Shown: in pieces, positions 25,898 through 34,545 of the stretch
Layout: each line of letters begins with the position of its first letter
How positions within the stretch are numbered: the stretch's first letter is position 1
Assembly (NCBI GenBank): GCA_016284295.1
Contig: JAEEOP010000032.1
Coordinates: 1-64,000, forward strand
From: Methanomassiliicoccaceae archaeon
GTDB taxonomy: Archaea; Thermoplasmatota; Thermoplasmata; Methanomassiliicoccales; Methanomethylophilaceae
Length of the DNA: 64,000 nt
Direction of reading: 5' to 3'
Position numbers and translations under genes: made by a program
The notes under the pieces: generated by a model
Database searches by the model: none
Told to the model about the DNA's origin: nothing
Seen by the model: the letters and a program-made list of their open reading frames with translations, nothing else

Positions 25898-25925
25898 TAA
25901 AAATCATTACTGGCAATGATTTTTA
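25898..25925. other. Hairpin TAAAAATCATT / AATGATTTTTA
   Basis: A perfect 11-bp inverted repeat with a 6-base loop lies in the 333-base gap between the IS element and the phosphatase-like gene. It is A/T-rich and could end transcription from either side or be part of an IS end. The rest of the gap holds a TATA-like CTTTATTC at about 26073-26080. Confidence 0.4.
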
Positions 25926-26105
25926 TTGTTTCCAATTGCGAAGAATGTATTGGTATTTAACATTTGCATCGGCTCGAAACGATCGAAAACAAGCCACAGG
26001 AATGCTTTTTACCTTGCATTCAGTCTTTACAACAGGACCAGAGAATTAGGATACACAGTTGTCTAAGGCGCACCATCTTTATTCTTCAGAAGGGGTACGG
26101 AGTTC

Positions 26106-27254
26106 ATGGACAGGATGCCGAAGCTCATCATCATAGCCGTAGTTGCGGTGGTGGCCATCGTCGGGGCCATAGCGATCTCTGACTCTTTCATAGGTAAGGA
26201 ACCTACGCTGCGTGCTGAGGTGATCGAGGTCCAACACGGAAACACCATCGTTCTGGATATCGGTATGGATGATCTGAGGGGTCTCGGGGCAGAGATAGGC
26301 GATGACATCCTGGTGAAGACCGGTGATGACGCGAACCTGTTCCTTCTTTCCCCCGATGCGAAATACAAGGCAGTACCTATCTATGGCGGATACATCGCCG
26401 ATGAATCTGGAAAAATCACCTTAGGTTACACCACTTGCAACCACGTCACCCTGAATTTCAAGGTCGGCGACGTCCTCACCCTGTCCCGCGAGGGAAGGAA
26501 TCCGAATGTTGACAAGTTACCGAACTATCTGAATGGTCATAGCGATAATCCCGATGATTATGATGACATGGTTAAGTTCGCCAATATACGTGAGCTCAGC
26601 GGAGGAGAGCTGTCATCTGATTCGTTATACCGTTCAGCATCGCCGTGGAACGTCGGCAATCGCAGCCTTATCACTGATGACTTTTACAGAGAGTTAGGGA
26701 TTGAGTCCCTGATATGTTTGAACAAGGATGAGGAGGAAGTGGCCGAATATGCGGAGAAGATGCCGGATGCATATGCGAGCGGATTGTACAGGGAAGGCAA
26801 GGTGTCATGTCAGTTGTGCCATGCGGCAGTACATTCGTATCCTGACGAGATCGGATTCCTGATCGATTCCCTCCTCGAAGCAGAAGGGAAGACGGGGATC
26901 TTCTGTTCATACGGCAAGGACCGTACGGGTTTTTACTGTGCGGTCATCGAGGGACTTGCCGGGGCGACCTATGATGAGATAGTGACTGATTTCATGACCT
27001 CCTTCTGCAACTACTATAACATCGAGGAGGGCAGCGAGGAATACGAAATCATCTCTGAGTGCTATCCGAAACGCGTGTTATATCTGTACGATCATACCGA
27101 ACTGATAGAACATCCGGAGAAAGTGGATTGGAATAACATAGAATTCGAGAAGTTCGATCCCGAAGAGGTATTCACCAAATACCTTGTGGATTATGTCGGA
27201 ATAGATGCAGACAAGGTCGTAAAGGTCAAGGAAAAGCTTACCGGCGGGATTTGA
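26106..27254 (+). CDS. Exported protein-tyrosine-phosphatase-like protein
   Basis: A 382-residue protein with an N-terminal anchor (KLIIIAVVAVVAIVGAIAI). A beta-rich domain follows (LRAEVIEVQHGNTIVLDIGMDDL ... FKVGDVLTLSREG) that resembles the C-terminal domain of SAM-hydrolysing HAT proteins. The phosphatase domain begins SDSLYRSASPWN and has the P-loop FCSYGKDRTGFY, i.e. C-x5-R-T/S as in Y_phosphatase3. It probably dephosphorylates protein or phosphoinositide-like groups outside or at the membrane. Catalytic Cys and Arg are present. GGAG lies 4-8 bases before the ATG, with a TATA-like element about 30 bases upstream. Confidence 0.8.
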   Translation: MDRMPKLIIIAVVAVVAIVGAIAISDSFIGKEPTLRAEVIEVQHGNTIVLDIGMDDLRGLGAEIGDDILVKTGDDANLFLLSPDAKYKAVPIYGGYIADESGKITLGYTTCNHVTLNFKVGDVLTLSREGRNPNVDKLPNYLNGHSDNPDDYDDMVKFANIRELSGGELSSDSLYRSASPWNVGNRSLITDDFYRELGIESLICLNKDEEEVAEYAEKMPDAYASGLYREGKVSCQLCHAAVHSYPDEIGFLIDSLLEAEGKTGIFCSYGKDRTGFYCAVIEGLAGATYDEIVTDFMTSFCNYYNIEEGSEEYEIISECYPKRVLYLYDHTELIEHPEKVDWNNIEFEKFDPEEVFTKYLVDYVGIDADKVVKVKEKLTGGI

Positions 27255-27539
27255 AACACGATATCATAAACTTCGGCCAGAGTCTGATTACACAGGATCG
27301 TTCCGAAGAATCCGCCCGATCTTATTAGCAGGGTTGGTCGACGCAAGGGCGTTTCAACGCCTTATGAATTTGTAACGCACATCAAGGACAGCTTTCCAAT
27401 ACGATTCAGGGAGGTCTAAACCTCTATGTTGAGCAAAAAATGAGTCATGTGTTGTCAGTTTCTAACAGCAATCGATCTTTCTGATGGGAATGAAGGATGA
27501 AATCAGTATTGATGAAGAATGGCGAAGGACTTCTATTTC
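27255..27539. other. Gap with one short hairpin and no gene
   Basis: GAGGT-CTAA-ACCTC at about 27411-27424 is a small perfect hairpin. CAAGGGCGTTTCAACGCCTT near 27344-27363 also folds. No reading frame with coding character is seen. Read on the minus strand this is the region downstream of the candidate large RNA, so either hairpin might help end it. Confidence 0.3.
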
Positions 27540-28368
27540 TACTGCAGCGCCAGATGCCTGGATATACAGTGGCGCAGGAGGGGGAAACCCTCCTACAATG
27601 CCGAGGTGCCTTCAACCCCCGGACCCAATGGGGCCCAAAGTGGCCATGGCGGCCACACTGAGCTACCTAATGGGGTTTGTGCCGCTATGCCTCTTAACGA
27701 GGTCGGACGCTATGACGTCCAGCTACATGGTTAAGCGTTGCCGCTTAACCTAATGCAGCTGCCACGCCTGCATGGCGCAGGTGTGGCTCCCTGACTCTGG
27801 GTGCGAATATGGACCTTTCGGACCATAAAGCGCAGCTCCCATGCCCTTGCTTGCTCGACCATGGCGGCCGGGAAGCAACCCTTGTGGACGATCCCTGTCT
27901 GCTTCATGCGTGGTGCACGAAGCTCTGCCAAGGACCAATGGCCCGGAACATCCATGGTGGATGTACCGGCTGACTCTGGCTTGAGACATTGCTCTCACTG
28001 CCCACCGAGGTGGGACTTACGGCCAATGAACCAAATCTGGTTACCTGTTGCCTGGTGCAACAGGTACTGCCCACACGCCTTTTGAACGCGGGCTGCAGAC
28101 GCCTTCCCATTGGGGAGATTGCGGCTTCGAACAGGCAGGACTCTCACCCACTCCCAGCATGGCGCCAGGCTCCTTTGCGGAACTGCTCTTTCTATGCGAA
28201 CCTTGTCGCCTACCCTACGGATGTCTCCGCAGACAGCGGACTCACCTTCACCCCATGCGGGGACTCTGGATCATCTCGGCTCCTAACCGGCCTTGACGGT
28301 CGGATACACAGACCAATGTGATTTCTCACCAACATAAACTCTGTGAGTTTGTGCTATTTTTTGGTAGT
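27540..28368 (-). ncRNA. Candidate large structured noncoding RNA (about 0.83 kb)
   Basis: No reading frame of coding quality exists on either strand, yet the segment is GC-rich between A/T-rich flanks and packed with hairpins. Examples: GGTTAAGCG-TTGC-CGCTTAACC (27731-27752), ACCTGTTGC-CTGGT-GCAACAGGT (28042-28064), AGGAGGG-GGAAA-CCCTCCT (27576-27594), GGACG-CTATGA-CGTCC (near 27705-27720), CCCACC-GAG-GTGGG (near 28000-28013) and GCGCCA...TGGCGC (27547-27575). GACTCTGG recurs three times (about 27791, 27971, 28263). A strong minus-strand TATA box (ATTTATATTT, 28386-28395) sets the orientation. No known family (rRNA, RNase P, group I/II intron) was recognised. Confidence 0.6.
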
Positions 28369-28385
28369 TCTACGATGCACCTGAC

Positions 28386-28395
28386 AAATATAAAT
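28386..28395 (-). promoter_or_regulatory. TATA box for the large RNA candidate
   Basis: The minus strand reads ATTTATATTT, close to the archaeal consensus. The expected start is about 25 bases downstream, near 28365-28370, immediately before the structured segment. Confidence 0.55.
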
Positions 28396-28406
28396 AATTT
28401 TCTAAT

Positions 28407-28542
28407 GTTACATCCAATAGTCAATGTTTGACTTTACTGTCATTCGTCAGATCCTATGAAGTCTTTCAATGTCTGGCTACCCCTATAATATTTAAATCAA
28501 TTTTGGTTTTGAATAATATACGGATTTGATGTTGGATGTAAC
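28407..28542. repeat. 136-bp segment bounded by an 11-bp inverted repeat
   Basis: GTTACATCCAA (28407-28417) and TTGGATGTAAC (28532-28542) are perfectly complementary and flank 114 bases. Inside is a smaller palindrome, AGTCAA-TGT-TTGACT (28419-28433). The segment has no reading frame. It could be a miniature inverted-repeat element, or a regulatory region for the RNA gene whose TATA box lies 12 bases outside it. Confidence 0.4.
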
Positions 28543-28561
28543 TTAGAAGGGGATCTCACAG

Positions 28562-28578
28562 AAATGCGTAGCGCATTT
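28562..28578. other. Perfect 7-bp hairpin AAATGCG-TAG-CGCATTT
   Basis: The arms are at 28562-28568 and 28572-28578. It lies between the inverted-repeat segment and the decayed ORF; its role is unknown. Confidence 0.4.
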
Positions 28579-28625
28579 ACCCCGTTATACAGACCGATTA
28601 TATACGTACCTACGAATCTAATCTC

Positions 28626-28967
28626 ATGGGTAGCGACACTTCGAGGACCGTCATGATGTCGGTAGCGAAAATCGCAGTGGCAACGCTTCGCATTTCCTGC
28701 TAACGCATCTTGTGAAGGGCGTGGACGACAGGCTGAGCGAAAATGACGAACTCTTCGATGCAGACGGATACTACGAGCTTATCAAAGGGTATGCCGACAT
28801 ATCACGAGGTCCAGGCTATGAGCAGGACGATGGCCGGTGGCCTGATAATCATTCTGAACAAGCTTTTCCGCAGCTGGGAGATGGTTATACGGCGACCGAC
28901 TGATCTTTCCGGTGCTGCAGCCGCTGGTCAGACTATCCTATACGAATCCACTATCTCGCCGATGTAG
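28626..28967 (+). pseudogene. Decayed coding sequence, identity unknown
   Basis: Protein-like stretches are spread over two frames: GSDTSRTVMMSVAKIAVA at 28626, HLVKGVDDRLSENDELFDADGYYELIKGYAD to about 28800, then YHEVQAMSRTMAGGLIIILNKLFRSWEMVIRRPTD in the next frame to about 28905. They suggest one former gene with at least two frameshifts. No family is assigned. It ends against the flavin reductase gene on the other strand. Confidence 0.3.
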
Positions 28968-29464
28968 ACGACATGGTCGTCGTCATCGGAGTCGTGCTGA
29001 CTGGGGATGCCCTTGTGAGGATAGAACCTGGCCTTGATGTTGTCGGGGATGAGAGAGACGTCCTGTTCCTGGCGGTATATGACCTTGCATTCAAGAGTGA
29101 TCGGCAGCTCCCTTATTCCGGGAACGGAAATCTTTTCCGGATCCTCAAGAGTGAGTCCGGCCTCGGCCACCTTGTCGACGTCGCGGCCGCTCTTCCCTCC
29201 GCAGATACGGACTATTTTCTTGTCGTAAGGGCCGTCGGGGATGTTTATGGTGAATTCGGGGTTTGCATCGAGCATCTCCCTTGTGAACCTGCTGTTCCTG
29301 ACGAAGGCTATGAAAACGGGTTTGGCCCAGAGGTTCCCGATTGTGCCCCATTCGATGGCCATGCAGTTCACCTTATCGCCGTTCCTGGTCGTGATGAACA
29401 CGCACTTGGGGATCGCCTTGACGATGTCCCCTGATCTCTCGAATACGTCGAAATGCTCCTTCAT
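28928..29464 (-). CDS. Flavin reductase-like FMN-binding protein
   Basis: A 178-residue split-barrel flavoprotein. It has CVFITTRNGDKVNCMAIEWGTIGNLWAKPVFIAFVRNSRFT, the flavin reductase family's phosphate/isoalloxazine region, followed by EFTINIP and a G-K-x-S-G-R-D segment (CGGKSGRDVDKVAEAGL). Archaeal relatives bind FMN and reduce flavins or serve as redox carriers. It is a single gene; no partner is visible. Confidence 0.85.
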   Translation of the reverse strand: MKEHFDVFERSGDIVKAIPKCVFITTRNGDKVNCMAIEWGTIGNLWAKPVFIAFVRNSRFTREMLDANPEFTINIPDGPYDKKIVRICGGKSGRDVDKVAEAGLTLEDPEKISVPGIRELPITLECKVIYRQEQDVSLIPDNIKARFYPHKGIPSQHDSDDDDHVVYIGEIVDSYRIV

Positions 29465-29623
29465 GCCGTAATCTCCTCGAATTCTGTGGAACCAGGGCGT
29501 GGATGCATCTTTTCGACTTAAAGCGTTTCCACGCGCCCTCGATGGTCTGGAATAATTAACTTCGGGCAGTTTTCCTCTTTAGTTTTTATAGTAAACTACC
29601 ATAGCGAAAACAGTGAGCATCAG

Positions 29624-31138
29624 ATGGATGAAGCAACAAAGAAGAAACTACCGGGAATGATGTTATTGTCATTCAGCACGTTCGTGGTCTGTGTACCGGC
29701 CGCGTTCACGCAGATACTGTCGTTCAATCTGATGTTCGATCTGAATGCGTTCCCGAGCACCGACTATTCGTGGACGTTCCCGATGTTCGTGGCCGGAGAA
29801 TGCGCATCCATGGGGCTTTGCGCAGGTCTGATAGACCGCTACGGCAGGAAGATGCCGTATCTGTTCGGGGCCCTGATGTTCATGATCGCCTCGATTCTTT
29901 GTGCTGTTTCCACAGAAATGGGCATGTTCATCGCCTTCAGGTTCATACAGGGGTTCGGCGCAGGGATAATAGTCGTCACCTGCATAGCCCAGATATACTT
30001 CGATATCGAGAATCAGAAGGACCGCTACATGGTCAACGGCATAATGTCGCTGGGTTTCGGCGGCGGTATGCTGGTCGGATTGTTCGTGGCCACGTCCGTC
30101 GACAGCTCGATAGGGTGGAGAACCGCATTCTGGATCCTCGTGATCCTCCAGGCCATCGTGTTCTATCCATGCCTGCAGGTCCTTTCCAACGGAAAGAAGA
30201 GCCATATGAAGGCAGACATTCTGGGAGCGGTCATCCTTACCATATGGGCGGCTGTCTTCGTGCTGTATCTCCAGAAGGTCTACATCGATTGGCATTTCTT
30301 CAGCATCGAGGGAATGATGGGCCTGATGCTGGTCGTGCTGATATTCCTCGTGTTCCTGCTGGTCGAGACCCGCAATCCCGATTCGGTGTTCCATCGGAAG
30401 GTGAACGACGGGAAACTGGTCACCGCATCCCTGATCTTCATCGTCCTTCTTGGTGCCATAGACATGGCCGGTGTAGGATGCATGGTCAAGATCGCATTCT
30501 TCACCTATCAGATGTCCGTCGCAGAGGCCGCTCCGTTTTTCATACTCCTGGTCCTCGCTGCCGCGATAACGGCCGTGACGATCTCGGAGAAGATAGATAA
30601 GACCGGACACCTGCCCTGGTTGCTGCTCAGTGCGGTGCTGTCGCCGATAGCCCTGCTGTCGATGCACCTGGTCCGCTCCGATGACCCGGCCATCATGCTG
30701 GCCGTCCACCTGTTCCTGCTCGGACTGGCGATAGGATGCCTTATCTCGATGCTGAACGCGACCATCCAGAACAGGACCAACCATGACAACAACGGGGCCA
30801 TGATGTCGTTCGCCATGATGATACGCACAGTCGCGCTATGGCTCGGATACAACTTCTACACGAAGATCGCGGACCGCGTCATGTCCTTGGAGATCGGGGA
30901 GACCATGGACCACTGGAACGCCGTGATGCCCATCCAGCTCCCCACGGACAGCACTCTGGCGAACCTTCTCATCACGCCGCTGCAGGATGTCATCAAGATG
31001 ATACCCGGGCTTTCGGAGAAGATCGCCCAGGTGTTCTCGGAGGCCGTAGCGCAGGGATTCACGATCACCGCGGTGGTGTTCGTGGTGGTGAGCGTCCCGG
31101 TCTCGATTCTGCTCGTAGGAAGGAGGAAGAGGCTATGA
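29624..31138 (+). CDS. MFS drug-exporter-like transporter (14 helices)
   Basis: A 504-residue major facilitator protein with the DHA2/EmrB-QacA layout of 14 helices. Motif A is GLIDRYGRKMPYLFG between TM2 and TM3, with RFIQGFGAGIIVV in TM4 and FGGGMLVGLFVATSVDSSIGWRTAFWI as motif C-like. It should export small hydrophobic compounds by proton antiport. The promoter has TTTTTATAG (29584-29592). The stop overlaps the start of the surface protein gene (ATGA), so the two are coupled and the surface protein may work with the exporter. Confidence 0.85.
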   Translation: MDEATKKKLPGMMLLSFSTFVVCVPAAFTQILSFNLMFDLNAFPSTDYSWTFPMFVAGECASMGLCAGLIDRYGRKMPYLFGALMFMIASILCAVSTEMGMFIAFRFIQGFGAGIIVVTCIAQIYFDIENQKDRYMVNGIMSLGFGGGMLVGLFVATSVDSSIGWRTAFWILVILQAIVFYPCLQVLSNGKKSHMKADILGAVILTIWAAVFVLYLQKVYIDWHFFSIEGMMGLMLVVLIFLVFLLVETRNPDSVFHRKVNDGKLVTASLIFIVLLGAIDMAGVGCMVKIAFFTYQMSVAEAAPFFILLVLAAAITAVTISEKIDKTGHLPWLLLSAVLSPIALLSMHLVRSDDPAIMLAVHLFLLGLAIGCLISMLNATIQNRTNHDNNGAMMSFAMMIRTVALWLGYNFYTKIADRVMSLEIGETMDHWNAVMPIQLPTDSTLANLLITPLQDVIKMIPGLSEKIAQVFSEAVAQGFTITAVVFVVVSVPVSILLVGRRKRL

Positions 31139-33681
31139 GATCCAAGTTAGTGTTCTTCTTATTTTTCGCGGTGTTCGCGATTTCATCCATAATCCTTGTC
31201 TGTGCAGACGACGGCGATACTGACGCCGCTCCTGCCGAGGACTACATCATCAGCGGCCATGTGACGCTCCATTCCGATCTGACTATCCCCAACGGCACAA
31301 GGGTCGTCATCCTCGACAATGCCGTGATCGACATCGGTAGCTACACCCTGGACTTCGGAAGGGATTCGCACATAATCATGTCCCCCAACGTCCAGTTCCA
31401 ATCATCCGCAGGAAAGTTCGTCATTGGATTCGGAACGGACATCATCCTGCTGGGCGCCGTCATCCCCTCGCCGCATTCCGATGTGACGATACAGTACAAC
31501 GGTTCCCTGACGTTCTCAGGACTGTCCATGACCAAGCAGGGAGCAGGCATGCACTTCTTCCCTTATGGTTCGGATCCTGCGGTGAGCATCTCCTGGGATC
31601 ACTCGGTCCTGTCCATCGATAATCCGTCCCTGGAGTACACCGTGTCCCTCAAGACCATAGGGCTCACGATCGGATCTCCCAAGATACAGTACAAATCGGA
31701 GGAATACGACGGCGGCACCCTCGCAGTCACATCGGAGACCACCCTGACCGGAAGCTCATCGAACATGGCCACCCTCACCCTCGGCAACGGCACCCAGACC
31801 GCCAGGTTCTGGATCGACGAGGCGAAGTTCGTTGATACATATCATGAGAACGGTTCCAAGAGGACCACCGATGTACGTGGCATCGGGGAGATCCAGGTGT
31901 CCGTGGACAAGAATCTGCTCATGAAGCTCAGCGGCAGCGCGGAGTTCATCGATGTCGACAATTCGGAATCCGGCACCATGACGACTTCCATATCGCTGCA
32001 GGACACCGCTTTCAGCATCCAGCTGAAGTCCGACATCATGAGCCTCATCAATTTCATACTCCCGGGCATCAACCATACCGAGGTCCCGGTCGAGATCCGC
32101 AGCCTGGATGCGACCTGCAGCTATCTGGACATCAACGACCGCGAGAGAGGGGTCCAGAAGAGGTTCTCCGCCATATCCGCTGTGATCGACGGCCAGAACC
32201 CTACACAGTACTTCATGAAGATGCAGTTCGAGGATGGCAGCAAGAGATTCACCATCCTGATGGACAAGGCGGAGTTCGCACTCCTCAGCATCAGCCGCAG
32301 CCTTATGGCGGATGTTGATGCAACCATCCCCGAGATAACGGTCACCGTGACCGAATCGGATAAGGTAATCTCCGAATCCAAAGCGGAAGGAATCGGAATG
32401 AAGGCCAGCAGCATCGATCTCATGGCTCTCTACAGCTACTACGCCGTCAACGGCGATCTCACAGTCAGGGAGATTTTGGACGACACCTTGAGGCTGGAGC
32501 TCTCTGTGGCAAGCCTATCCATGGACCGCGACCACGACGGCGAGGCCGATGTGACGGCCGAGAAGCTGACGATAAGGTCCTCCGTCGACGACAGGGGCTA
32601 CGACACGCTGGACATCTCGCTCGCCAAGATGTCGGGCACCTATCCGTACAATGAAGGCACCCTGAACTTCAGCGCGACCGATACGGAGCTCTACATCGAG
32701 TCGGACGGTTCCGTGGACGACATCCTCGATGCGTTCACATCCGGAATCCACTTCACTGAGGACACGCTGGCGGAGTTCAAACTCACGTCCGCAGGGGCCT
32801 CCATAATGTACTTGAAGGATTCCATGACCATGGGCTTCGAGATCGCTCCGATATCATCGGTCTCACCAAAGGGAATCTCCGTTGTCGCGGCGCTGGAGTA
32901 TCTGAGGTACAACGAGATCACGACCTTCGGCGGCAACATGTCCGCGATCGGATACGCTGTCAGGTTCGTCGTCCAGGACGAATACACCGACCCTGACGGC
33001 AACCTGGATTGCGTATTCGAGTCCAGGGACATGACCGGAACCTTCGGGTTCGGCTTCGACGACAAGGTCTCGATATCCTTGGACCTTCATGGACCGATGT
33101 TCTTCGACATCGACTACTATGACATTGATTTCGAGACCGACCTGACCGGAACCACCCTGGGCCTGAACCACGGTGTCCTCGATATCGACGGTTATTCTCC
33201 AAGGGACGAGGGCATCCTTGCCATGCTGCACAAGATCCGCGATGCGGACCTGTCGTTCAGCTCCAAGGTGAACATGTCCGTGGATAGGATTGATGTTTAC
33301 CGCGATTCCAGGCAGACCCTCTACAACACCTACCTGGACACGGAGATAAGCATCAAGGATCTCAGCATCGGCATCGTCAGGGACGACAAGTTCACCCTGT
33401 CATTGGAAAGGTTCATCATCTCGCTCATAGACGCCGACGGCACCAACGTGCACAGGACCCTGGACCATCTGGACATAGAGAAGGACCTGTCAGGAAAGGA
33501 TCCAGAGCAGGGCTGGCTCGAGCAGAACGCGATGATCCTCCTTGTGATCTTCAGTGTCATATCGGCCATACTTGCGGGTATGCTCATAAGGCTCAGGATC
33601 AAGAGGCCGGAGCTCTTCAGGTTCACCGATACCGAGGCCGAAGAGAACGAGGCATCCGCAGAGGAACAGAAGTCCGAATGA
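31135..33681 (+). CDS. Large exported surface protein (848 aa) coupled to the MFS gene
   Basis: Signal peptide KLVFFLFFAVFAISSIILVCA, a very long beta-rich extracellular part without obvious repeats of high identity (GHVTLHSDLTIPNGTRVVI near the start resembles a pectate-lyase-like turn), then a C-terminal helix (AMILLVIFSVISAILAGMLI) and a cytoplasmic acidic tail. No catalytic motif is recognised. It is translationally coupled (ATGA) to the MFS exporter. Similar large anchored proteins are common in host-associated methanogens, so a role in envelope or host contact is possible. Confidence 0.75.
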   Translation: MRSKLVFFLFFAVFAISSIILVCADDGDTDAAPAEDYIISGHVTLHSDLTIPNGTRVVILDNAVIDIGSYTLDFGRDSHIIMSPNVQFQSSAGKFVIGFGTDIILLGAVIPSPHSDVTIQYNGSLTFSGLSMTKQGAGMHFFPYGSDPAVSISWDHSVLSIDNPSLEYTVSLKTIGLTIGSPKIQYKSEEYDGGTLAVTSETTLTGSSSNMATLTLGNGTQTARFWIDEAKFVDTYHENGSKRTTDVRGIGEIQVSVDKNLLMKLSGSAEFIDVDNSESGTMTTSISLQDTAFSIQLKSDIMSLINFILPGINHTEVPVEIRSLDATCSYLDINDRERGVQKRFSAISAVIDGQNPTQYFMKMQFEDGSKRFTILMDKAEFALLSISRSLMADVDATIPEITVTVTESDKVISESKAEGIGMKASSIDLMALYSYYAVNGDLTVREILDDTLRLELSVASLSMDRDHDGEADVTAEKLTIRSSVDDRGYDTLDISLAKMSGTYPYNEGTLNFSATDTELYIESDGSVDDILDAFTSGIHFTEDTLAEFKLTSAGASIMYLKDSMTMGFEIAPISSVSPKGISVVAALEYLRYNEITTFGGNMSAIGYAVRFVVQDEYTDPDGNLDCVFESRDMTGTFGFGFDDKVSISLDLHGPMFFDIDYYDIDFETDLTGTTLGLNHGVLDIDGYSPRDEGILAMLHKIRDADLSFSSKVNMSVDRIDVYRDSRQTLYNTYLDTEISIKDLSIGIVRDDKFTLSLERFIISLIDADGTNVHRTLDHLDIEKDLSGKDPEQGWLEQNAMILLVIFSVISAILAGMLIRLRIKRPELFRFTDTEAEENEASAEEQKSE

Positions 33682-33714
33682 GGTACGGAGCAGAAACTGA
33701 GATAAGGGTGAAGA

Positions 33715-33734
33715 TGGCCCGAAGGCCACCTCCT
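33715..33734. terminator. Hairpin between convergent operons
   Basis: TGGCC-CGAA-GGCCA (33715-33728) sits between the end of the surface protein and the end of the ABC ATPase gene on the opposite strand. It is short but stable and could act in both directions. Confidence 0.4.
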
Positions 33735-33737
33735 TTG

Positions 33738-34541
33738 TCAATAGTCCTCGGCCATGCCCATGATGGCCGATCCGAGGATTATGTAGGGTTTGTTCGTCTC
33801 ATCGTCGGTGAACACCCTGCAGTTGATGCCGTAGACATCGCGGATGTTCTCCTCTGTGAGGACCTCTTCCGGGGTTCCAACAGCATGGATCTTCCCGGGC
33901 CTTGCCAGCATGATGACCTTGTGGGCGTACTTCGAGGTGATGTTCAGGTCATGGCAGATCGTCATGATGACCATCTGCCTCTCGATGGCTATCGCCCTGA
34001 GCATCTCCATGACATAGACCTGATACTTCACATCTAGATTCGCCGTGGGCTCATCGAGGATGAGCACAGCCGGTTCCTGGACTAGTCCCCTGGCGATGGA
34101 CACCTTCTGGTGCTGTCCGGCGGACAGGGCGTTGTAGTTCCTCATACCGAGGTTCTCTATGTGGAGGAGCTTCATGGTCTTATACACCATCTCGAGGTCC
34201 TTCTCGCGGGAGCCCCACTTCTGGTGATTGTACCTTCCGATGAGGATGGTGTTGATCACAGACATGGAGAAGGCGTCCTGGGAGAAAGCAGGCACGAAAC
34301 CGACCTTCTTGGCAACCTCCTTGTGCTTCATCTGGGCCACATCCTCTCCGTCCAGCAGCACCTGGCCTTTCAGAGGCGTAACGATTTTGCTGACGCACTT
34401 CACCATGGTGGATTTTCCGACCCCGTTGGGCCCTATTATGCAGTAGAGTCCCGGCTCGTTGATCTCCAGATTGATGTTGTGGAGGACGATGTGGTCCTCG
34501 CTGTATCCGAAATCGACATCCTTGATCATTATCTCGGTCAT
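33738..34541 (-). CDS. Iron-complex ABC transporter ATPase (FepC/BtuD type)
   Basis: A 267-residue ABC ATPase. Walker A is GPNGVGKSTMVK, the signature LSAGQHQKVSIARGL carries a His in place of the usual Gly/Arg position, Walker B is VLILDEPTANLD, and the switch His is in MTICHDLN. It energises uptake with the adjacent FecCD permease. The context GGTGATATCATG supplies a Shine-Dalgarno sequence 4 bases before ATG 34541. It is third in the order binding protein - permease - ATPase. Confidence 0.92.
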   Translation of the reverse strand: MTEIMIKDVDFGYSEDHIVLHNINLEINEPGLYCIIGPNGVGKSTMVKCVSKIVTPLKGQVLLDGEDVAQMKHKEVAKKVGFVPAFSQDAFSMSVINTILIGRYNHQKWGSREKDLEMVYKTMKLLHIENLGMRNYNALSAGQHQKVSIARGLVQEPAVLILDEPTANLDVKYQVYVMEMLRAIAIERQMVIMTICHDLNITSKYAHKVIMLARPGKIHAVGTPEEVLTEENIRDVYGINCRVFTDDETNKPYIILGSAIMGMAEDY

Positions 34542-34545
34542 GATA

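Noticed and set aside
27731-28321. Several open frames of 60-110 codons within the RNA candidate on both strands
   Set aside because: Cys/Pro/Arg-rich, unrelated to each other, and they coincide with hairpin arms; none has a Shine-Dalgarno sequence and a start in a plausible position.
27540-28368. Group II intron, RNase P RNA or rRNA fragment
   Set aside because: No domain V-like hairpin, no intron-encoded protein, no RNase P P4 core (GAGGAAAGTC / ACAGA), and none of the universal rRNA segments were found.
29669-30784. A 371-codon minus-strand frame inside the MFS transporter gene
   Set aside because: Rich in His, Gln and Arg with no fold-like pattern, and wholly antisense to a clear 14-helix transporter.
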